The notes under the pieces were generated by a model that ran no database searches, was not told the origin of the DNA, and was given only the letters and a program-made list of their open reading frames with translations. Position numbers and translations under genes: made by a program. Below, piece after piece: positions 25,333 to 34,888 of a stretch of 64,000 bases of DNA. The DNA comes from Spirosoma profusum (lineage in GTDB: Bacteria > Bacteroidota > Bacteroidia > Cytophagales > Spirosomataceae): assembly GCF_014699005.1 (NCBI RefSeq), contig NZ_JACWZY010000008.1:62001-126000 (forward strand). The letters run 5' to 3'. Numbering within the stretch: the first letter of the stretch is position 1; each line of letters starts with the position of its first letter.

Positions 25333-27852
25333 ATGAAGCAATCGCTACTGACTGTGATGAGTCTGTTTCTGCTCGTCTGGTTTTCGCCAGTCAGGGCGCA
25401 GCATGGTTATACCATCAGTGGTCGCGTTACCGATGCTGTTTCTGGAGCGGGCATTCCGTTTGCCAGCGTAGCGCTAAAGGGCAAAACTACCGGCACTACG
25501 TCTGATGCTGAGGGACGTTACTCGCTACGTCTAAGTGAGTTATCGGATTCGTTGGTGGTGCTGAGCCTCGGATATCGCACACAATCCTACGCTATTCAGC
25601 AGCAATCCGCCCAAACAATTGATGCTCAACTAACTGCTGCCGCTACGAAGCTGGCGGAGGTTAGAGTCTACGCGAAAGGGGGCGACCCGGCCTATCGGGT
25701 TATGCGGGAAGTGCTACGTCGACGCGACCAGTTCAATCCGGCACAACTCTCAGCTTATCAGTACGATAGTTACAACAAAATTGAGGGTTACATCAACAGT
25801 TTCACACGGAAGAATAAGAAACGACCGGGTTTAGTCGGTCGGTTTTTGGGGAAACTCCCCGCCATCACCGACGAAAATGGGCAGCCTGCCGTACCGGTGT
25901 TTATTTCAGAAACTTTCTCTACGTTTTACGCGCGCATCAATCCCGAACTGGTAAAAGAACGTATTCAGAAGTCGCGGGTGGCGGGGGTGGGTGTCAGCGA
26001 CGGCGGGCTGATTTCGCAGTTTACCGGAGCTTCGTTTCAGCAGTACAATTTCTACCGCAATTCGCTCTACATTCTTCGGAAAGACATTCCTTCGCCCGTT
26101 GGCAGCCAGTGGGAAACGGTCTATACGTTTCGGCTCAAAGACACGGTTGTGCTGAATAACGCCGTTTGTTACGAAATCGAATGTACGCCCAAACGTAACA
26201 GCGATCTGGCTTTTACCGGAACCGTCTGGATTGATACGTTGCAGATGGCGCTGTCGCAGACCGACGTTCGTATAGACAAACGGGCCAATATCAATTTCGT
26301 AGAAGAACTGCACATTGAGCAAAGCTGGGAAACACTGCCATCAGGAATTCGCTTTCCAACGCTTACGCAGGTCACCATCGATACTGACCAACCTGTGCCT
26401 AATTCACCGGGGGCGTTGCTACGTTTCTTTTCGGCATCCAGTAACGTTATCGAAAATAAACCGGAAGAAGTCGCTTTTTATACGCCATCCCTCGAAATAG
26501 CCGACGATTTTAAGGAAACCGATGCCACGTTCTGGCAACAGGTTCGCCCCAGCTCCTTAGATCCCAGCGAGTTACGGGCCATGCAGGTAGTCGATTCCGT
26601 ACGGAACGTACCGCTGGTGCATTTCGCTGGAGAAGTCATAAAGCTGGGCGTACTAGGCTATGTTCCGCTTGGCAAGTCAAACATCGAACTAGGCCCGATT
26701 TTGTCGTCATACGCGAAAAACAACATTGAAGGTTATCGATTTCGGCTTGGGTTTCGCACGAATACCGGTTTTAGCCGCAAATGGCAGCTTAACGGATACG
26801 TAGCGTACGGTACGTTGGATAGGCAGCTAAAATATTCGGCCAATGTCGAGTATATAATCAGTCGTAAACCCTGGACTGTGGTGGGTATCCGGCACAGCTA
26901 CGATCTGGAACGGGTTGGTATTTCGTCCGATAACATTGGCAACAACTCCCTGTTTGCGGCTTATTCCCGCTTCGGCAACATCAGCCGACCTTATTTTCAG
27001 GAAGAAAATCTGCTGTATTTCCGGCGCGAGATGAAAGGGGGAGTCACGCAGACGGTCGCGTTGCGGAATCGAAGTTTCGAGCCGTTGTTTGCGTTTGCGT
27101 TCCAGCCGCAACCCAACGACCGCGACCAAACTATCCGCAGTACGTATCAAACGTCTGAATTCATTGCCGAAACCCGCTACGCTCCCGACGAAGTTATCCT
27201 TCAGAACGAGAACGCTCGAGTCAGCACCGGTGCCACCCGAAAACCCATTTACACGCTACGTTACGCCCTTGGTTTTCGGAACCTGCTGGATGGCGATTTC
27301 GCGTATCATCGCATCAATCTCGGCATACGGCATTCGTTTCGGGTGGGCGTACTGGGCCGAACGTATTACAATGTTGGTTTGGGAATTATGCCGTCGACCG
27401 TTCCTTATCCGCTGCTCTACATGCCGCTGGGCAACGAATCGTCGTTCTACGTCGGCAATGCCTACAACCTGATGAACTACTTCGAATTTATCTGCGATCG
27501 GTGGGCAACGCTCCAGCTAGAGCACAACTTTGGCGGACTGTTATTCAATCGATTGCCGCTGATACGTCGGCTCAAATGGCGCGAACTCGTTACGGCGAAA
27601 GTATTGGTGGGTAGTGTTTCGGACAGTAATCTGGCTATGATTCCGAAGACCGGTACGTCGGGAGAAGCGATTGAAGGCTTTAGTTCACTCAACCACACGC
27701 CCTACGTTGAACTTGGTTACGGCATCAACAACATTTTTAAAGTGCTACGTGTCGACGCCATCCACCGCGTAACTTACCGCGACAACGTAGGGCGTACCGG
27801 CATTCCGGTTACGCCATTTGCGATCAAATTATCGGGCTGGCTTTCGTTTTGA
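25333..27852 (+). CDS. DUF5686 outer-membrane protein with carboxypeptidase-regulatory-like domain
   Basis: An 839-residue protein with a signal peptide (ending VRAQ). It has a CarboxypepD_reg-like domain (YTISGRVTDAVSGAGIPFAS), the conserved block KGGDPAYRVMREVLRRRDQF with SAYQYDSYNKIEG, then a long beta-barrel-like C-terminus. This is the typical DUF5686 layout, an outer-membrane family of unknown function. It is monocistronic, with a 254-base upstream gap that shows no other feature, and converges on the amidohydrolase gene 13 bases away. Confidence 0.88.
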   Translation: MKQSLLTVMSLFLLVWFSPVRAQHGYTISGRVTDAVSGAGIPFASVALKGKTTGTTSDAEGRYSLRLSELSDSLVVLSLGYRTQSYAIQQQSAQTIDAQLTAAATKLAEVRVYAKGGDPAYRVMREVLRRRDQFNPAQLSAYQYDSYNKIEGYINSFTRKNKKRPGLVGRFLGKLPAITDENGQPAVPVFISETFSTFYARINPELVKERIQKSRVAGVGVSDGGLISQFTGASFQQYNFYRNSLYILRKDIPSPVGSQWETVYTFRLKDTVVLNNAVCYEIECTPKRNSDLAFTGTVWIDTLQMALSQTDVRIDKRANINFVEELHIEQSWETLPSGIRFPTLTQVTIDTDQPVPNSPGALLRFFSASSNVIENKPEEVAFYTPSLEIADDFKETDATFWQQVRPSSLDPSELRAMQVVDSVRNVPLVHFAGEVIKLGVLGYVPLGKSNIELGPILSSYAKNNIEGYRFRLGFRTNTGFSRKWQLNGYVAYGTLDRQLKYSANVEYIISRKPWTVVGIRHSYDLERVGISSDNIGNNSLFAAYSRFGNISRPYFQEENLLYFRREMKGGVTQTVALRNRSFEPLFAFAFQPQPNDRDQTIRSTYQTSEFIAETRYAPDEVILQNENARVSTGATRKPIYTLRYALGFRNLLDGDFAYHRINLGIRHSFRVGVLGRTYYNVGLGIMPSTVPYPLLYMPLGNESSFYVGNAYNLMNYFEFICDRWATLQLEHNFGGLLFNRLPLIRRLKWRELVTAKVLVGSVSDSNLAMIPKTGTSGEAIEGFSSLNHTPYVELGYGINNIFKVLRVDAIHRVTYRDNVGRTGIPVTPFAIKLSGWLSF

Positions 27853-27865
27853 TACTATGTAGCGT

Positions 27866-29635
27866 TTACTTCGTAAAATACACCTGCTTAATTTTTCCAT
27901 TCTCAATTTTATAGATAGCCACCGCCTGCACCGGGGCTTTATCGGCCGCGAACGTAACGCGCTCATGGTCAATGACGGTGTTGTTCATAACGATGCGGTT
28001 GACCAGTTCGCAGTGGAGCGCGGGAGTATTGGCAAGAAAGGCGTAGTTTTTCCGCATTGCTTCTTTTCCCTTGCTACGTAGTTCGTAAGGTAGATTATAT
28101 ATTTCTACGTCCTCTGCATAAGGCTCCAGAAATGCTTCCAGATTTCGGGCGTTGTAGGCGTTCAGTTGCCGCTGAGCCAAATCTTCGGGTTTATCGGGCA
28201 GCAGTTGCGCCGGAGTCATAACGTAACCCCGATTCACGACCGTCTCAATACGGGTCAACGTAGTAAGATCGGTCAAAGGGTTCTGCGGTAGCACCAGTAC
28301 GTTTGCCCACTTACCTTCGGCCAGCGAGCCAATCTGTTCTTCTTTATTCAGAATCCGGGCCGCGTTAAACGTTGAAGCCTTCAGCAGGTCAGCGTTGGTT
28401 AGTCCAGCGGTTTTCATGGCCTGTAATTCATCAATGTACGAGGTGCCGTGAAACGTGCCGGGATTACCCGCATCGGTACCGGTCACTACGTTCACACCGG
28501 CTTTCCAAACCCGAATCAGATTCGCCCGCACGATTGAATCCCGTCGCGTTTGCCGAGTCGCAAAAGTCGGCCCGTTCAGATATTCGTCCATGCGTTTTTT
28601 CAGCGCCGGTTCGGGGATATGTTTCGTGTCGAACAGGCTGCCCAGCACGTAGGGGTTGGCTCTCGTAAACTCGTAGGGCGTGAGTTTACGGCTGTCGGTA
28701 AAAAAACCTTTGATGCCGCCTACAACCACCATAGTAGGGTTATAGCTAACATTCTTCTGCTTCATCAACGCAATCAGTTCATCATCGACCAGGCCATCTT
28801 CAGGGCTGTGTACCAGATAATCGGCCCCGAACTTCACGCCCAGTTTAGCCGCCAGCAATTCCTGCGTATGGATAGCGACTTTCAAGCCATTTTTGTGGCT
28901 CTCGTCAATGGCGGCTTTCACCATCGCCTGCGTTTCTTCACCCGTACCGACACCCCGGACGATGTACCAGATTTTGATAAAATCAGGTTTGTAGGACAAC
29001 TGTTTCCGTACCTGCTCGCGGGCCTCTTCGGGCGTATTGGCTTTGAGAATGGGCGTATCCTCAATCTTGAAGGCTTCGGGCTGGTAAGTGGAAATGAGCG
29101 GACCCGTCAGCAGAATCTGCGGGCTGGTAGCCTGTTGGTTGAAACGGTCGCGGTATGGATACTGAGAGATCGGACCGCCTACATCGATAACCGTGGTGAT
29201 TCCGCATGCCAGATACCGACGTAGCAGATCGCCCATGTTGTCGCGCAACCACTGCCGCTCCGTCTCATAAGGCCGGTACTTCCGCAAATCAATGCCATCG
29301 GGCCGCGTATACAAACCACCCGACTGAAACAGGTGAATGTGGCTGTCAATCAGTCCCGGCATGAGCCATTTACCCGTAGCATCCACCACAGTTGCGCCGG
29401 TTGGCGGGGTCAAATTCTTGCCAATTTTGCGAATGAGACCGTTTTCAATGAGCAGACTCATCCCTTCGCGCACCTGACCAGTTTCTACATCCACGAGGTT
29501 GCCGTTCGTTATCAGCACCGGTCCAGCGGGTTGCGTAGACATGTCACGTGCTGCTTCCGATCCGGTATTTTGGCTGGTTTGAGCCAGGACGGGGGTAGCG
29601 AGCAGTGTGAGCAGGAGAAGCAGAAGTTTTGGCAT
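27866..29635 (-). CDS. Secreted amidohydrolase fused to an NTF2/SnoaL-like domain
   Basis: A 589-residue protein with a signal peptide ending VLAQ. The amidohydrolase barrel (about 40-465) has metal motif H99-x-H101 (MPGLIDSHIHLFQ), the lysine strand PDFIKIW, AIHTQE, LVHSPEDG and VVTGTDAGNPG. The last ~115 residues form a separate NTF2-like unit (AQRQLNAYNARNLEAFLEPY, split by family motif; AVAIYKIENGKIKQVYF). Relatives include imidazolonepropionase- and prolidase-like hydrolases. The added NTF2 domain is less usual and may contribute a second activity or dimer contact. Confidence 0.88.
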   Translation of the reverse strand: MPKLLLLLLTLLATPVLAQTSQNTGSEAARDMSTQPAGPVLITNGNLVDVETGQVREGMSLLIENGLIRKIGKNLTPPTGATVVDATGKWLMPGLIDSHIHLFQSGGLYTRPDGIDLRKYRPYETERQWLRDNMGDLLRRYLACGITTVIDVGGPISQYPYRDRFNQQATSPQILLTGPLISTYQPEAFKIEDTPILKANTPEEAREQVRKQLSYKPDFIKIWYIVRGVGTGEETQAMVKAAIDESHKNGLKVAIHTQELLAAKLGVKFGADYLVHSPEDGLVDDELIALMKQKNVSYNPTMVVVGGIKGFFTDSRKLTPYEFTRANPYVLGSLFDTKHIPEPALKKRMDEYLNGPTFATRQTRRDSIVRANLIRVWKAGVNVVTGTDAGNPGTFHGTSYIDELQAMKTAGLTNADLLKASTFNAARILNKEEQIGSLAEGKWANVLVLPQNPLTDLTTLTRIETVVNRGYVMTPAQLLPDKPEDLAQRQLNAYNARNLEAFLEPYAEDVEIYNLPYELRSKGKEAMRKNYAFLANTPALHCELVNRIVMNNTVIDHERVTFAADKAPVQAVAIYKIENGKIKQVYFTK

Positions 29636-29767
29636 AGCGGTTATTGGGGATCGATGCCGCTGAAGTTAACACACTTCGGCGTTGACCTGAAATCTACAAC
29701 AAAGTCCGTGATTATCGATTACGTTAACTATCCTCGGTCGACGGATTTACAACAGGTTTACCTGTAG

Positions 29768-29802
29768 TTTTTGTCATGCTTCCTTCGTCAGCATGACAAA
29801 AA
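29768..29802. repeat. Hairpin repeat family A, short copy
   Basis: TTTTTGTCATGCT and AGCATGACAAAAA are exact complements around a 9-base spacer (TCCTTCGTC-type) that corresponds to one half of the longer arm. It looks like a deletion derivative of the full element at 19,431. The following CGCTCATTTCTGAGCTTGTG resembles the flanks at 49,995 and 62,690. Confidence 0.8.
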
Positions 29803-29852
29803 ACGCTCATTTCTGAGCTTGTGCCTAAAAAACCCAAACTGGCACCTTGTTG

Positions 29853-30785
29853 CTACGTATCCACCGATTTAAGGATTCGCCGTACTTGCTTCTCACTCAT
29901 CAGCCCAACTTTCTGCGCAATCTGAGTCAATGTTAAATCTTTGTGATTCAGAAATTTATCGATCAACTCTCTACGAATCAGGTTAATGTAGTAAGTAGCA
30001 GTAATTCCGGTTTCTTTTTTAAAGATCCGGGTGAAATTACGTTCGCTCATATTGGCGATTTCGGCGAGGGCACCCAGGTTGTGTCGCTGGTAAATATGCT
30101 CAATGATGTAATCCTGCGCTCTATGAATACCCGTATGAATGTGATTTCGGAATTGCAGCAAAACACTTATTTGCTGATTGCTTCCGTCCCGGCGATTGTA
30201 AATAACCAACTCGCGCGCCACTTTATGCGTAAAATAACCGCCTTTATGCCGCTCGATAATGTATAAAAGCAGATCGATACCCGACGCAATACCGGCACTT
30301 GTGTAAATATTATTTTCCTCGACAAACAGAATGTTTTCTCTGACGTTGGCCAGCGGATACATTGCTTGTAGTGTTCGGGTTTGCTTGAAATGCGTGGTGC
30401 AGGCAATACCATTCAGCAGTCCGCATTGCGCCAGGACAAAAGCTCCCGCACAAATACTAACCAATCGAATCTGTTGCTGATGACACTGGCGAATCCAGTC
30501 AAATAGCGATTGATTACGAGCAAATTCCGGCGACAGCAGATACGTTACGCTGGAGCCAGGAATAAGCAGATAATCGCCCGCCGAAAGGTTGATTTGGGAG
30601 AAGTGGAGCGGTTTTTTCATGTGCAAGCCCGCACTGCTCTGCACCTCTGCGTCAATGCCGCAGTATTCGATAATGAAGCTAGCCCCGTAATCGATGGCTT
30701 CGTGAATGGTCTGATCGGGACCAGCGAGGTCCATCAGGTGTACGTTGGGCAGGATGAGGAATACAAACTTTATGGGTCTATCCAT
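29853..30785 (-). CDS. GlxA-type transcriptional regulator (DJ-1/PfpI domain plus AraC HTH)
   Basis: A 310-residue protein. The N-terminal DJ-1/PfpI-like domain (about 5-180) has YLLIPGSSVTYL and the nucleophile-elbow-like SICAGAFVLAQCGLLNG. The C-terminal AraC-type double HTH (about 215-308) has IYQRHNLGALAEIANMSERN followed by FTRIFKKETG and LTLTQIAQKVGL. Such regulators sense small amines or quaternary ammonium compounds. Its start overlaps the end of the upstream DinB gene by 8 bases, suggesting joint transcription. Confidence 0.92.
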   Translation of the reverse strand: MDRPIKFVFLILPNVHLMDLAGPDQTIHEAIDYGASFIIEYCGIDAEVQSSAGLHMKKPLHFSQINLSAGDYLLIPGSSVTYLLSPEFARNQSLFDWIRQCHQQQIRLVSICAGAFVLAQCGLLNGIACTTHFKQTRTLQAMYPLANVRENILFVEENNIYTSAGIASGIDLLLYIIERHKGGYFTHKVARELVIYNRRDGSNQQISVLLQFRNHIHTGIHRAQDYIIEHIYQRHNLGALAEIANMSERNFTRIFKKETGITATYYINLIRRELIDKFLNHKDLTLTQIAQKVGLMSEKQVRRILKSVDT

Positions 30786-31302
30786 CCAACAGAGGGTAGT
30801 ATCGTTCTTTCAGTACGTTCATGTGCCAGCGTTGGTGCCCCGGCATGCAAAAACCAATGGCCGCTACGGTGTACTCACCTTTAAAACCCATCCCCGCTTT
30901 CTGAAGCATGTCGGGCGTAAACGATTTCATTAAGCTCAAAAACGACAAATGCACCGTCCGCAACTCATCCACTAAACTTTCCATCGACCGCGTACTACTC
31001 TGAGCGGCCAGTGCGTATACATCTTCCTCAAACGAAGGCATGCGCTGCGATTCGCCACGCGCAAACGACAGGGCACGATAGCCGAAAATCCGTTCGGTAT
31101 CGATGAGGTGTTGTAGAATGTCTTTCACCGTCCATTTGCCGGGCGCATATACCTTGTCGCCCAGGGCTTTCCAGGTTTCGAGCGGAAATTGGTCAAGTTC
31201 GTCAAGGCTGGTTTGAATGGCTTCGGGCAGTGTTACATCGTCGCACAGGTTGATGTAGCGATCAAAGTAAACGGGCATGGGATTGAGTTGGGAGCGAGTC
31301 AT
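30778..31302 (-). CDS. DinB-family protein
   Basis: A 174-residue cytoplasmic protein. The DinB bundle has KWTVKDILQHLIDTERIFGYR (His ligand, split: KWTVKDILQHLIDTERIF) and the C-terminal GHQRWHMNVLKERYYP with the remaining His. Its stop overlaps the GlxA-type gene by 8 bases and its start overlaps the peptidase remnant by 4 bases, so the three genes form one minus-strand unit. Detoxification of electrophiles is a family-level guess. Confidence 0.88.
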   Translation of the reverse strand: MTRSQLNPMPVYFDRYINLCDDVTLPEAIQTSLDELDQFPLETWKALGDKVYAPGKWTVKDILQHLIDTERIFGYRALSFARGESQRMPSFEEDVYALAAQSSTRSMESLVDELRTVHLSFLSLMKSFTPDMLQKAGMGFKGEYTVAAIGFCMPGHQRWHMNVLKERYYPLLDG

Positions 31303-32501
31303 TTTTGGCCGGTTTCTTTAGTGTTGATACGTTCGGCAAACTGACTTTCTAGGGCTGTAACCGCCGAAAGTGCATTTGCATCGTTTTTGTACGTCTGTTT
31401 CAGTTGGTCGAAAATAGTCTGTCCGCGACTATCTGCCAGGAGTGTTAGCTGCAACAAATGATAAAAGATATCGTTGGTATTATTTTCCTGTACGGCTCGG
31501 TGAAAAGCTGCCAATACAACAGGGTATCCTTTTTCGGAAGCGCCCAGCGTTCGGAGCGTTTCGACGGCTGCCAGCCGGTGATCCCAGACGGGAGTTGCGA
31601 GTGTCCAGTGCGGTAGTTTGGCGGCATTGACGTATGATAGCGCGAAATCTACGGCGCGTTTATCACCTAGTTCTTTCAGCCCATTCAGGCTACTGATGAG
31701 GCTTTGATTTTTCCAGGAAGGCTTGTCTTTTAAACGAATCAGCGTGTCAAAGGTGGCCGGGCTTTTGCTACGTCCCAACGCAATAGCGGCCGAGTTAAAA
31801 ACGCAATCGCTCCTGTCCTTCAGATAGTTGAGATACTGATCAACATATTGTGCGTCGCGGGTTTGCCCCAGCAACGTAATGGCCGCCGAACGTACCCGTG
31901 TACTCACCAGCTTACCGTTCGCGACGATGAACAGCGGCTTATCGACCGTAGCCGTAAATTCGGTGGTACGTAGATCGCCGGGGGCGTCGAAACAGGGAAC
32001 CCAGAAGCGGTTCCTCTCCCCTTCGCCCATACTCCAGATCTGTCGTCGGCGGTTGGGCTCGGTCGACGACGGTTCAAAAAAACGAATGCCTTTTCCCGTA
32101 CTCCCCCCAATGTTTGCCGGGTCGGTGCCATTCACCCATTGCGTACGATAGCGAATCGATACAGTAGTCTGTTCACCAGCCTGATACGTTCTGCCAAGAG
32201 CTATACGCAGGTTATCCTGGGTTTGTTGCCGATTGTAGCTATAACGTAGTGACGTACCATCCGCCAGGGTTATAGTTTCGATGTCCATTTGAACCGCATC
32301 AAGTCGCAACGTATCGATACGTTCTACCGGTAAGAACATAATGGCAACGGTACCATATGCCAGTTTTCCCGACCAGTCGAATTTCAGATTTACACTGATA
32401 TGTTTCGTATCGACCTGTGATTTTCGAGGTTGATACGTTGTAGATGGCTGGGCTAAAACGCTTGTAGTGAAGAGGAACAGAAGAATTGACTTATTTACCA
32501 A
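31299..32501 (-). pseudogene. M1-family aminopeptidase remnant lacking the catalytic domain
   Basis: Coding from a TTG at 32,501 would give ~400 residues with a signal peptide (MVNKSILLFLFTTSVLAQ). The first ~200 residues are a good M1 N-terminal domain (WSMGEGERNRFWVPCFDAPG, TTEFTATVDKPLFIVANGK). Directly after GKLVS the sequence changes to HEAT-like C-terminal repeats (RSAAITLLGQTRDAQYVDQY). The GAMEN and HExxH-E zinc motifs are absent, so roughly 400 residues are missing in frame near 31,900. In-frame codons continue upstream to 32,729, but they run through a palindromic repeat and look non-genic. It could be a retained scaffold protein, since the frame is intact, but it cannot be a peptidase. 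Confidence 0.75.
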
Positions 32502-32645
32502 CCCCCTTCTAAAAAAGGAGGGGACTATCCAGAGACTTACTTGTTCCCCTATACTGGATTTGGATGAATAACTAAAGATTGTCTTTACGAAAGCCACCTT
32601 CTGTTTTAGGAGGGGCCGGGCCCACGCTGGGTTGGGGGTGGTCGG
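32502..32645. repeat. C/G-rich paired repeat (CCAACCCCC type) upstream of the M1 remnant
   Basis: Two copies of a C-run/AAA/G-run unit face each other: CCCCTTCTAAAAAAGGAGGGG near 32,503-32,523 (written here in parts: CCCCTTCT, AAAAAA, GGAGGGG) and CCACCTTCTGTTTTAGGAGG near 32,594, followed by GGGTTGGGGGTGGT. The core CCxCCT-A-rich-AGGAGGGG is a common intergenic form in this phylum. Confidence 0.6.
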
Positions 32646-32856
32646 ATTAACGTATTGAGGGTGGAAACCTACAAATTTGGGTCTGTGATTTGGGGTTTCC
32701 ACCCGCGTTACTACCTGATAACCACTCATGGTTTTGGATTCGGTTAATTATCCGAACCCAAAAGTAGATTACCCTTCACTGCCACGACGGCCAATGTCGG
32801 GACATATCCGGCCAGGAAAATTACTTATGAAAATGATAAGTCGAGCGTAACAGTCG

Positions 32857-33516
32857 TCAGTTTGAAGCTTTAGTCAGTACGTCCTCAACCGTCAGATTTT
32901 CCAGTGAGGAAGCGACCAAATCGGCCTGGGTCAGTACGTCGGAGGAGCCCAGCCCAACCACGAACATACCCGCACGCTTACCAGCTTCCACGCCTGCTAC
33001 GGCATCCTCGAACACCACGCACTCAGCCGGGCTAACTTCCAGTTCGTCGGCTCCTTTGGTAAACACTTCGGGGTCGGGTTTGCCTTTGCTGATTTTGGTG
33101 CCGTCGATAATTGCGTCAAAGGCATTGGTCATGCCGATACGTTCCAGAATCATAGGGGCATTCTTACTAACAGAGCCCAGCGCCGTCAGCAGTCCAGCTT
33201 TACGTACCTGCGAGAAGAACGTAGCCACACCGGGCAAAATATCGTCGGAGGTCATGCGGCTGACCAATTCGAGATACCACCCATTTTTCTGAGTAGCCAG
33301 TTCCGTCTTTTTTTCATCGGAAAGCACCAGGCCGCCGTGCGCCAGAATAATCTCCAGCGATTCGGTGCGACTAACGCCCTTGAGCCGCTCGTTGAACTCC
33401 TCCGAAATATCGAAGCCAAGTTCGTTAGCCAGTCGTTTCCAGGCCTGATAATGATAAATAGCCGTGTCGACAATCACGCCGTCAAGGTCGAACAGAAAAG
33501 CTTTGATAGAAGGCAT
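32857..33516 (-). CDS. pgmB: Beta-phosphoglucomutase
   Basis: A 219-residue HAD-superfamily enzyme. The catalytic D10-x-D12 lies in FLFDLDGVIVDTA, the cap has GVSRTESLEIIL, motif II is ALGSVSKNA, motif III KGKPDPEVF and motif IV VVFEDAVAGVEAGKRAGM. The RT-S-E cap signature separates pgmB from other HAD enzymes. It converts beta-glucose-1-phosphate to glucose-6-phosphate after phosphorolysis of maltose or trehalose. The nearby amylases (37,775-41,591) fit the same pathway, but no phosphorylase gene is in the window. Confidence 0.9.
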   Translation of the reverse strand: MPSIKAFLFDLDGVIVDTAIYHYQAWKRLANELGFDISEEFNERLKGVSRTESLEIILAHGGLVLSDEKKTELATQKNGWYLELVSRMTSDDILPGVATFFSQVRKAGLLTALGSVSKNAPMILERIGMTNAFDAIIDGTKISKGKPDPEVFTKGADELEVSPAECVVFEDAVAGVEAGKRAGMFVVGLGSSDVLTQADLVASSLENLTVEDVLTKASN

Positions 33517-33557
33517 TGACGCTATATTAATTGGATAAGACGTAAAGGTAGGCAGTT

Positions 33558-34289
33558 TTAAACGCTCGCCAGTACGTTATCCAATCGATTGAGTCGTAAA
33601 AACTGTACGCCCACAGTCACAAGCCATACCAGCCAGAACGTACTTCCCAATAAGCCAGCCAGATCCCAAGCCGGAAACCCCGGAATAACCGTCGCCAGCA
33701 AATCTCCCTGCGCCATCAGATAAATGGCGGATGCTACGTAGCCAAACCAGCTCACCCATGAGGGAAATAAAGCCAGCTGAGCGAATGTCCGCGCTATTAA
33801 AATTGTCCAGGCAATCGTCAGCAATTGCCCCAAATGTTCACCCAGCAAAACGCCCCCAAATTGATGAATCGTCTGAAAAGCAGCCACACTGGCCGCCCGG
33901 ATTGCGGGATCGGTCGTGTTTACATAATTCGTTGCCAGCACCGGCACCACAAATGTCCAACGTAGCAACCCGACAATCTGCACGAGTCCTGATGTAACGC
34001 CAAGTGTAGTAGCCAAACGCACAAAATATACTTGATTTTCAAATCGCTGACCAATCAATACGTATGCTATGAGCAATGGAAAACCGGAAAGTGCAAACGC
34101 CAGCCAGGTGAAAATCAGCGTGGAGCCGCCTGCATGAAACTGCGTCAGAACCTGTCCAGGCTCCTCCCGGAGAACAAGCGGATAATTGAACGTAATGGTT
34201 AACAGTGTGTAGGGAATAAGCACCAGTACAGCGCCGAGAATTAGTAGAAAGCCAATCAGGCGGTTCGATGGAATTGACGAGGAAGTCAT
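33558..34289 (-). CDS. DUF4386 membrane protein
   Basis: About 243 residues with six transmembrane segments. The start is set at 34,289 (MTSSSIPSNRLIGFLLILGA), since an earlier in-frame ATG would overlap the upstream gene. DUF4386 marks: FNYPLVLREEPGQVLTQFHA and QTIHQFGGVLLGEHLGQLL. The family's function is unknown. It follows the small barrel protein by 28 bases, so both are probably controlled by the operator at 34,825-34,858. Confidence 0.85.
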   Translation of the reverse strand: MTSSSIPSNRLIGFLLILGAVLVLIPYTLLTITFNYPLVLREEPGQVLTQFHAGGSTLIFTWLAFALSGFPLLIAYVLIGQRFENQVYFVRLATTLGVTSGLVQIVGLLRWTFVVPVLATNYVNTTDPAIRAASVAAFQTIHQFGGVLLGEHLGQLLTIAWTILIARTFAQLALFPSWVSWFGYVASAIYLMAQGDLLATVIPGFPAWDLAGLLGSTFWLVWLVTVGVQFLRLNRLDNVLASV

Positions 34290-34317
34290 CGGTGTGATTA
34301 GTAACGTAGTGAAATAT

Positions 34318-34767
34318 TTACCAGCTGAACGCATAGCCGATACCGGGCGTAGGATTGACTTTCAGGCTTTCGCCCGGAGCCATCAGTGCAGCCACGCCGA
34401 TACGTAGATTTAGCCCTTTCCAGACCATCCAGCGAAAACCGACCTCGCCCATAGCGCCGTTCTTTTCCCGATAGTCACCGTTAAAACCACGAACGTAGGA
34501 GACAGACGTATAAAACGAGGAAGGATTGGGTTTGCACCCGACCGGTAGAAACCAGTACGTTAGCCCTGCCCGCAGAAAGGACGTATTGACACCTGCCCGA
34601 AAGGCAGTTAGGTAATAACCCGCGTGAACGGAAACGTGATTCTGGCGGTACTCCAACCCGATGGATGGGTTGCGAAAACCGTTGATACTAAGCTCGTGGC
34701 GGGGAAATTGCTGGGCAAACGTAGTGCTGGCCCCAAGCAGCAGACTTATTGAAATTAACCGTTGCAT
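34318..34767 (-). CDS. Small predicted outer-membrane beta-barrel protein
   Basis: About 149 residues from ATG 34,767, which opens into a signal peptide (MQRLISISLLLGASTTFAQ). The mature part has amphipathic strands (VSVHAGYYLTAFRAGVN, FYTSVSYVRGFNGDY) and ends in Trp (GIGYAFSW), as many outer-membrane barrels end in an aromatic residue. No named family. A perfect 14-bp palindrome lies 58 bases upstream, and a CACCTTTG box (one base off TAnnTTTG) 27 bases upstream of ATG. Confidence 0.7.
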   Translation of the reverse strand: MQRLISISLLLGASTTFAQQFPRHELSINGFRNPSIGLEYRQNHVSVHAGYYLTAFRAGVNTSFLRAGLTYWFLPVGCKPNPSSFYTSVSYVRGFNGDYREKNGAMGEVGFRWMVWKGLNLRIGVAALMAPGESLKVNPTPGIGYAFSW

Positions 34768-34824
34768 ATCGTCTTTTTGTTGTGATTGACGATGCAAAGG
34801 TGGCCGACCAACCAGCCAATCTAC

Positions 34825-34858
34825 TGGACAAATGTCCAAATCGTACGGCGGACATTTG
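34825..34858 (-). promoter_or_regulatory. Candidate Crp-type operator (palindrome plus second site) upstream of the barrel gene
   Basis: TGGACAAATGTCCA (34,825-34,838) is a perfect palindrome; read in gene direction its core is GGACATTTGTCC, as at 17,505-17,516. A second, partial copy CGGACATTTG is at 34,849-34,858. Distance to the -7-like box and to the ATG nearly equals that at the DUF2306 gene. Confidence 0.65.
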
Positions 34859-34888
34859 ATGGTAATTACATATAATATGGATAGGTAA

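Noticed and set aside
32502..32729. Extension of the M1 remnant to an ATG at 32,729
   Set aside because: The 76 extra codons run through a palindromic repeat and precede an obvious signal peptide, so they look non-genic.
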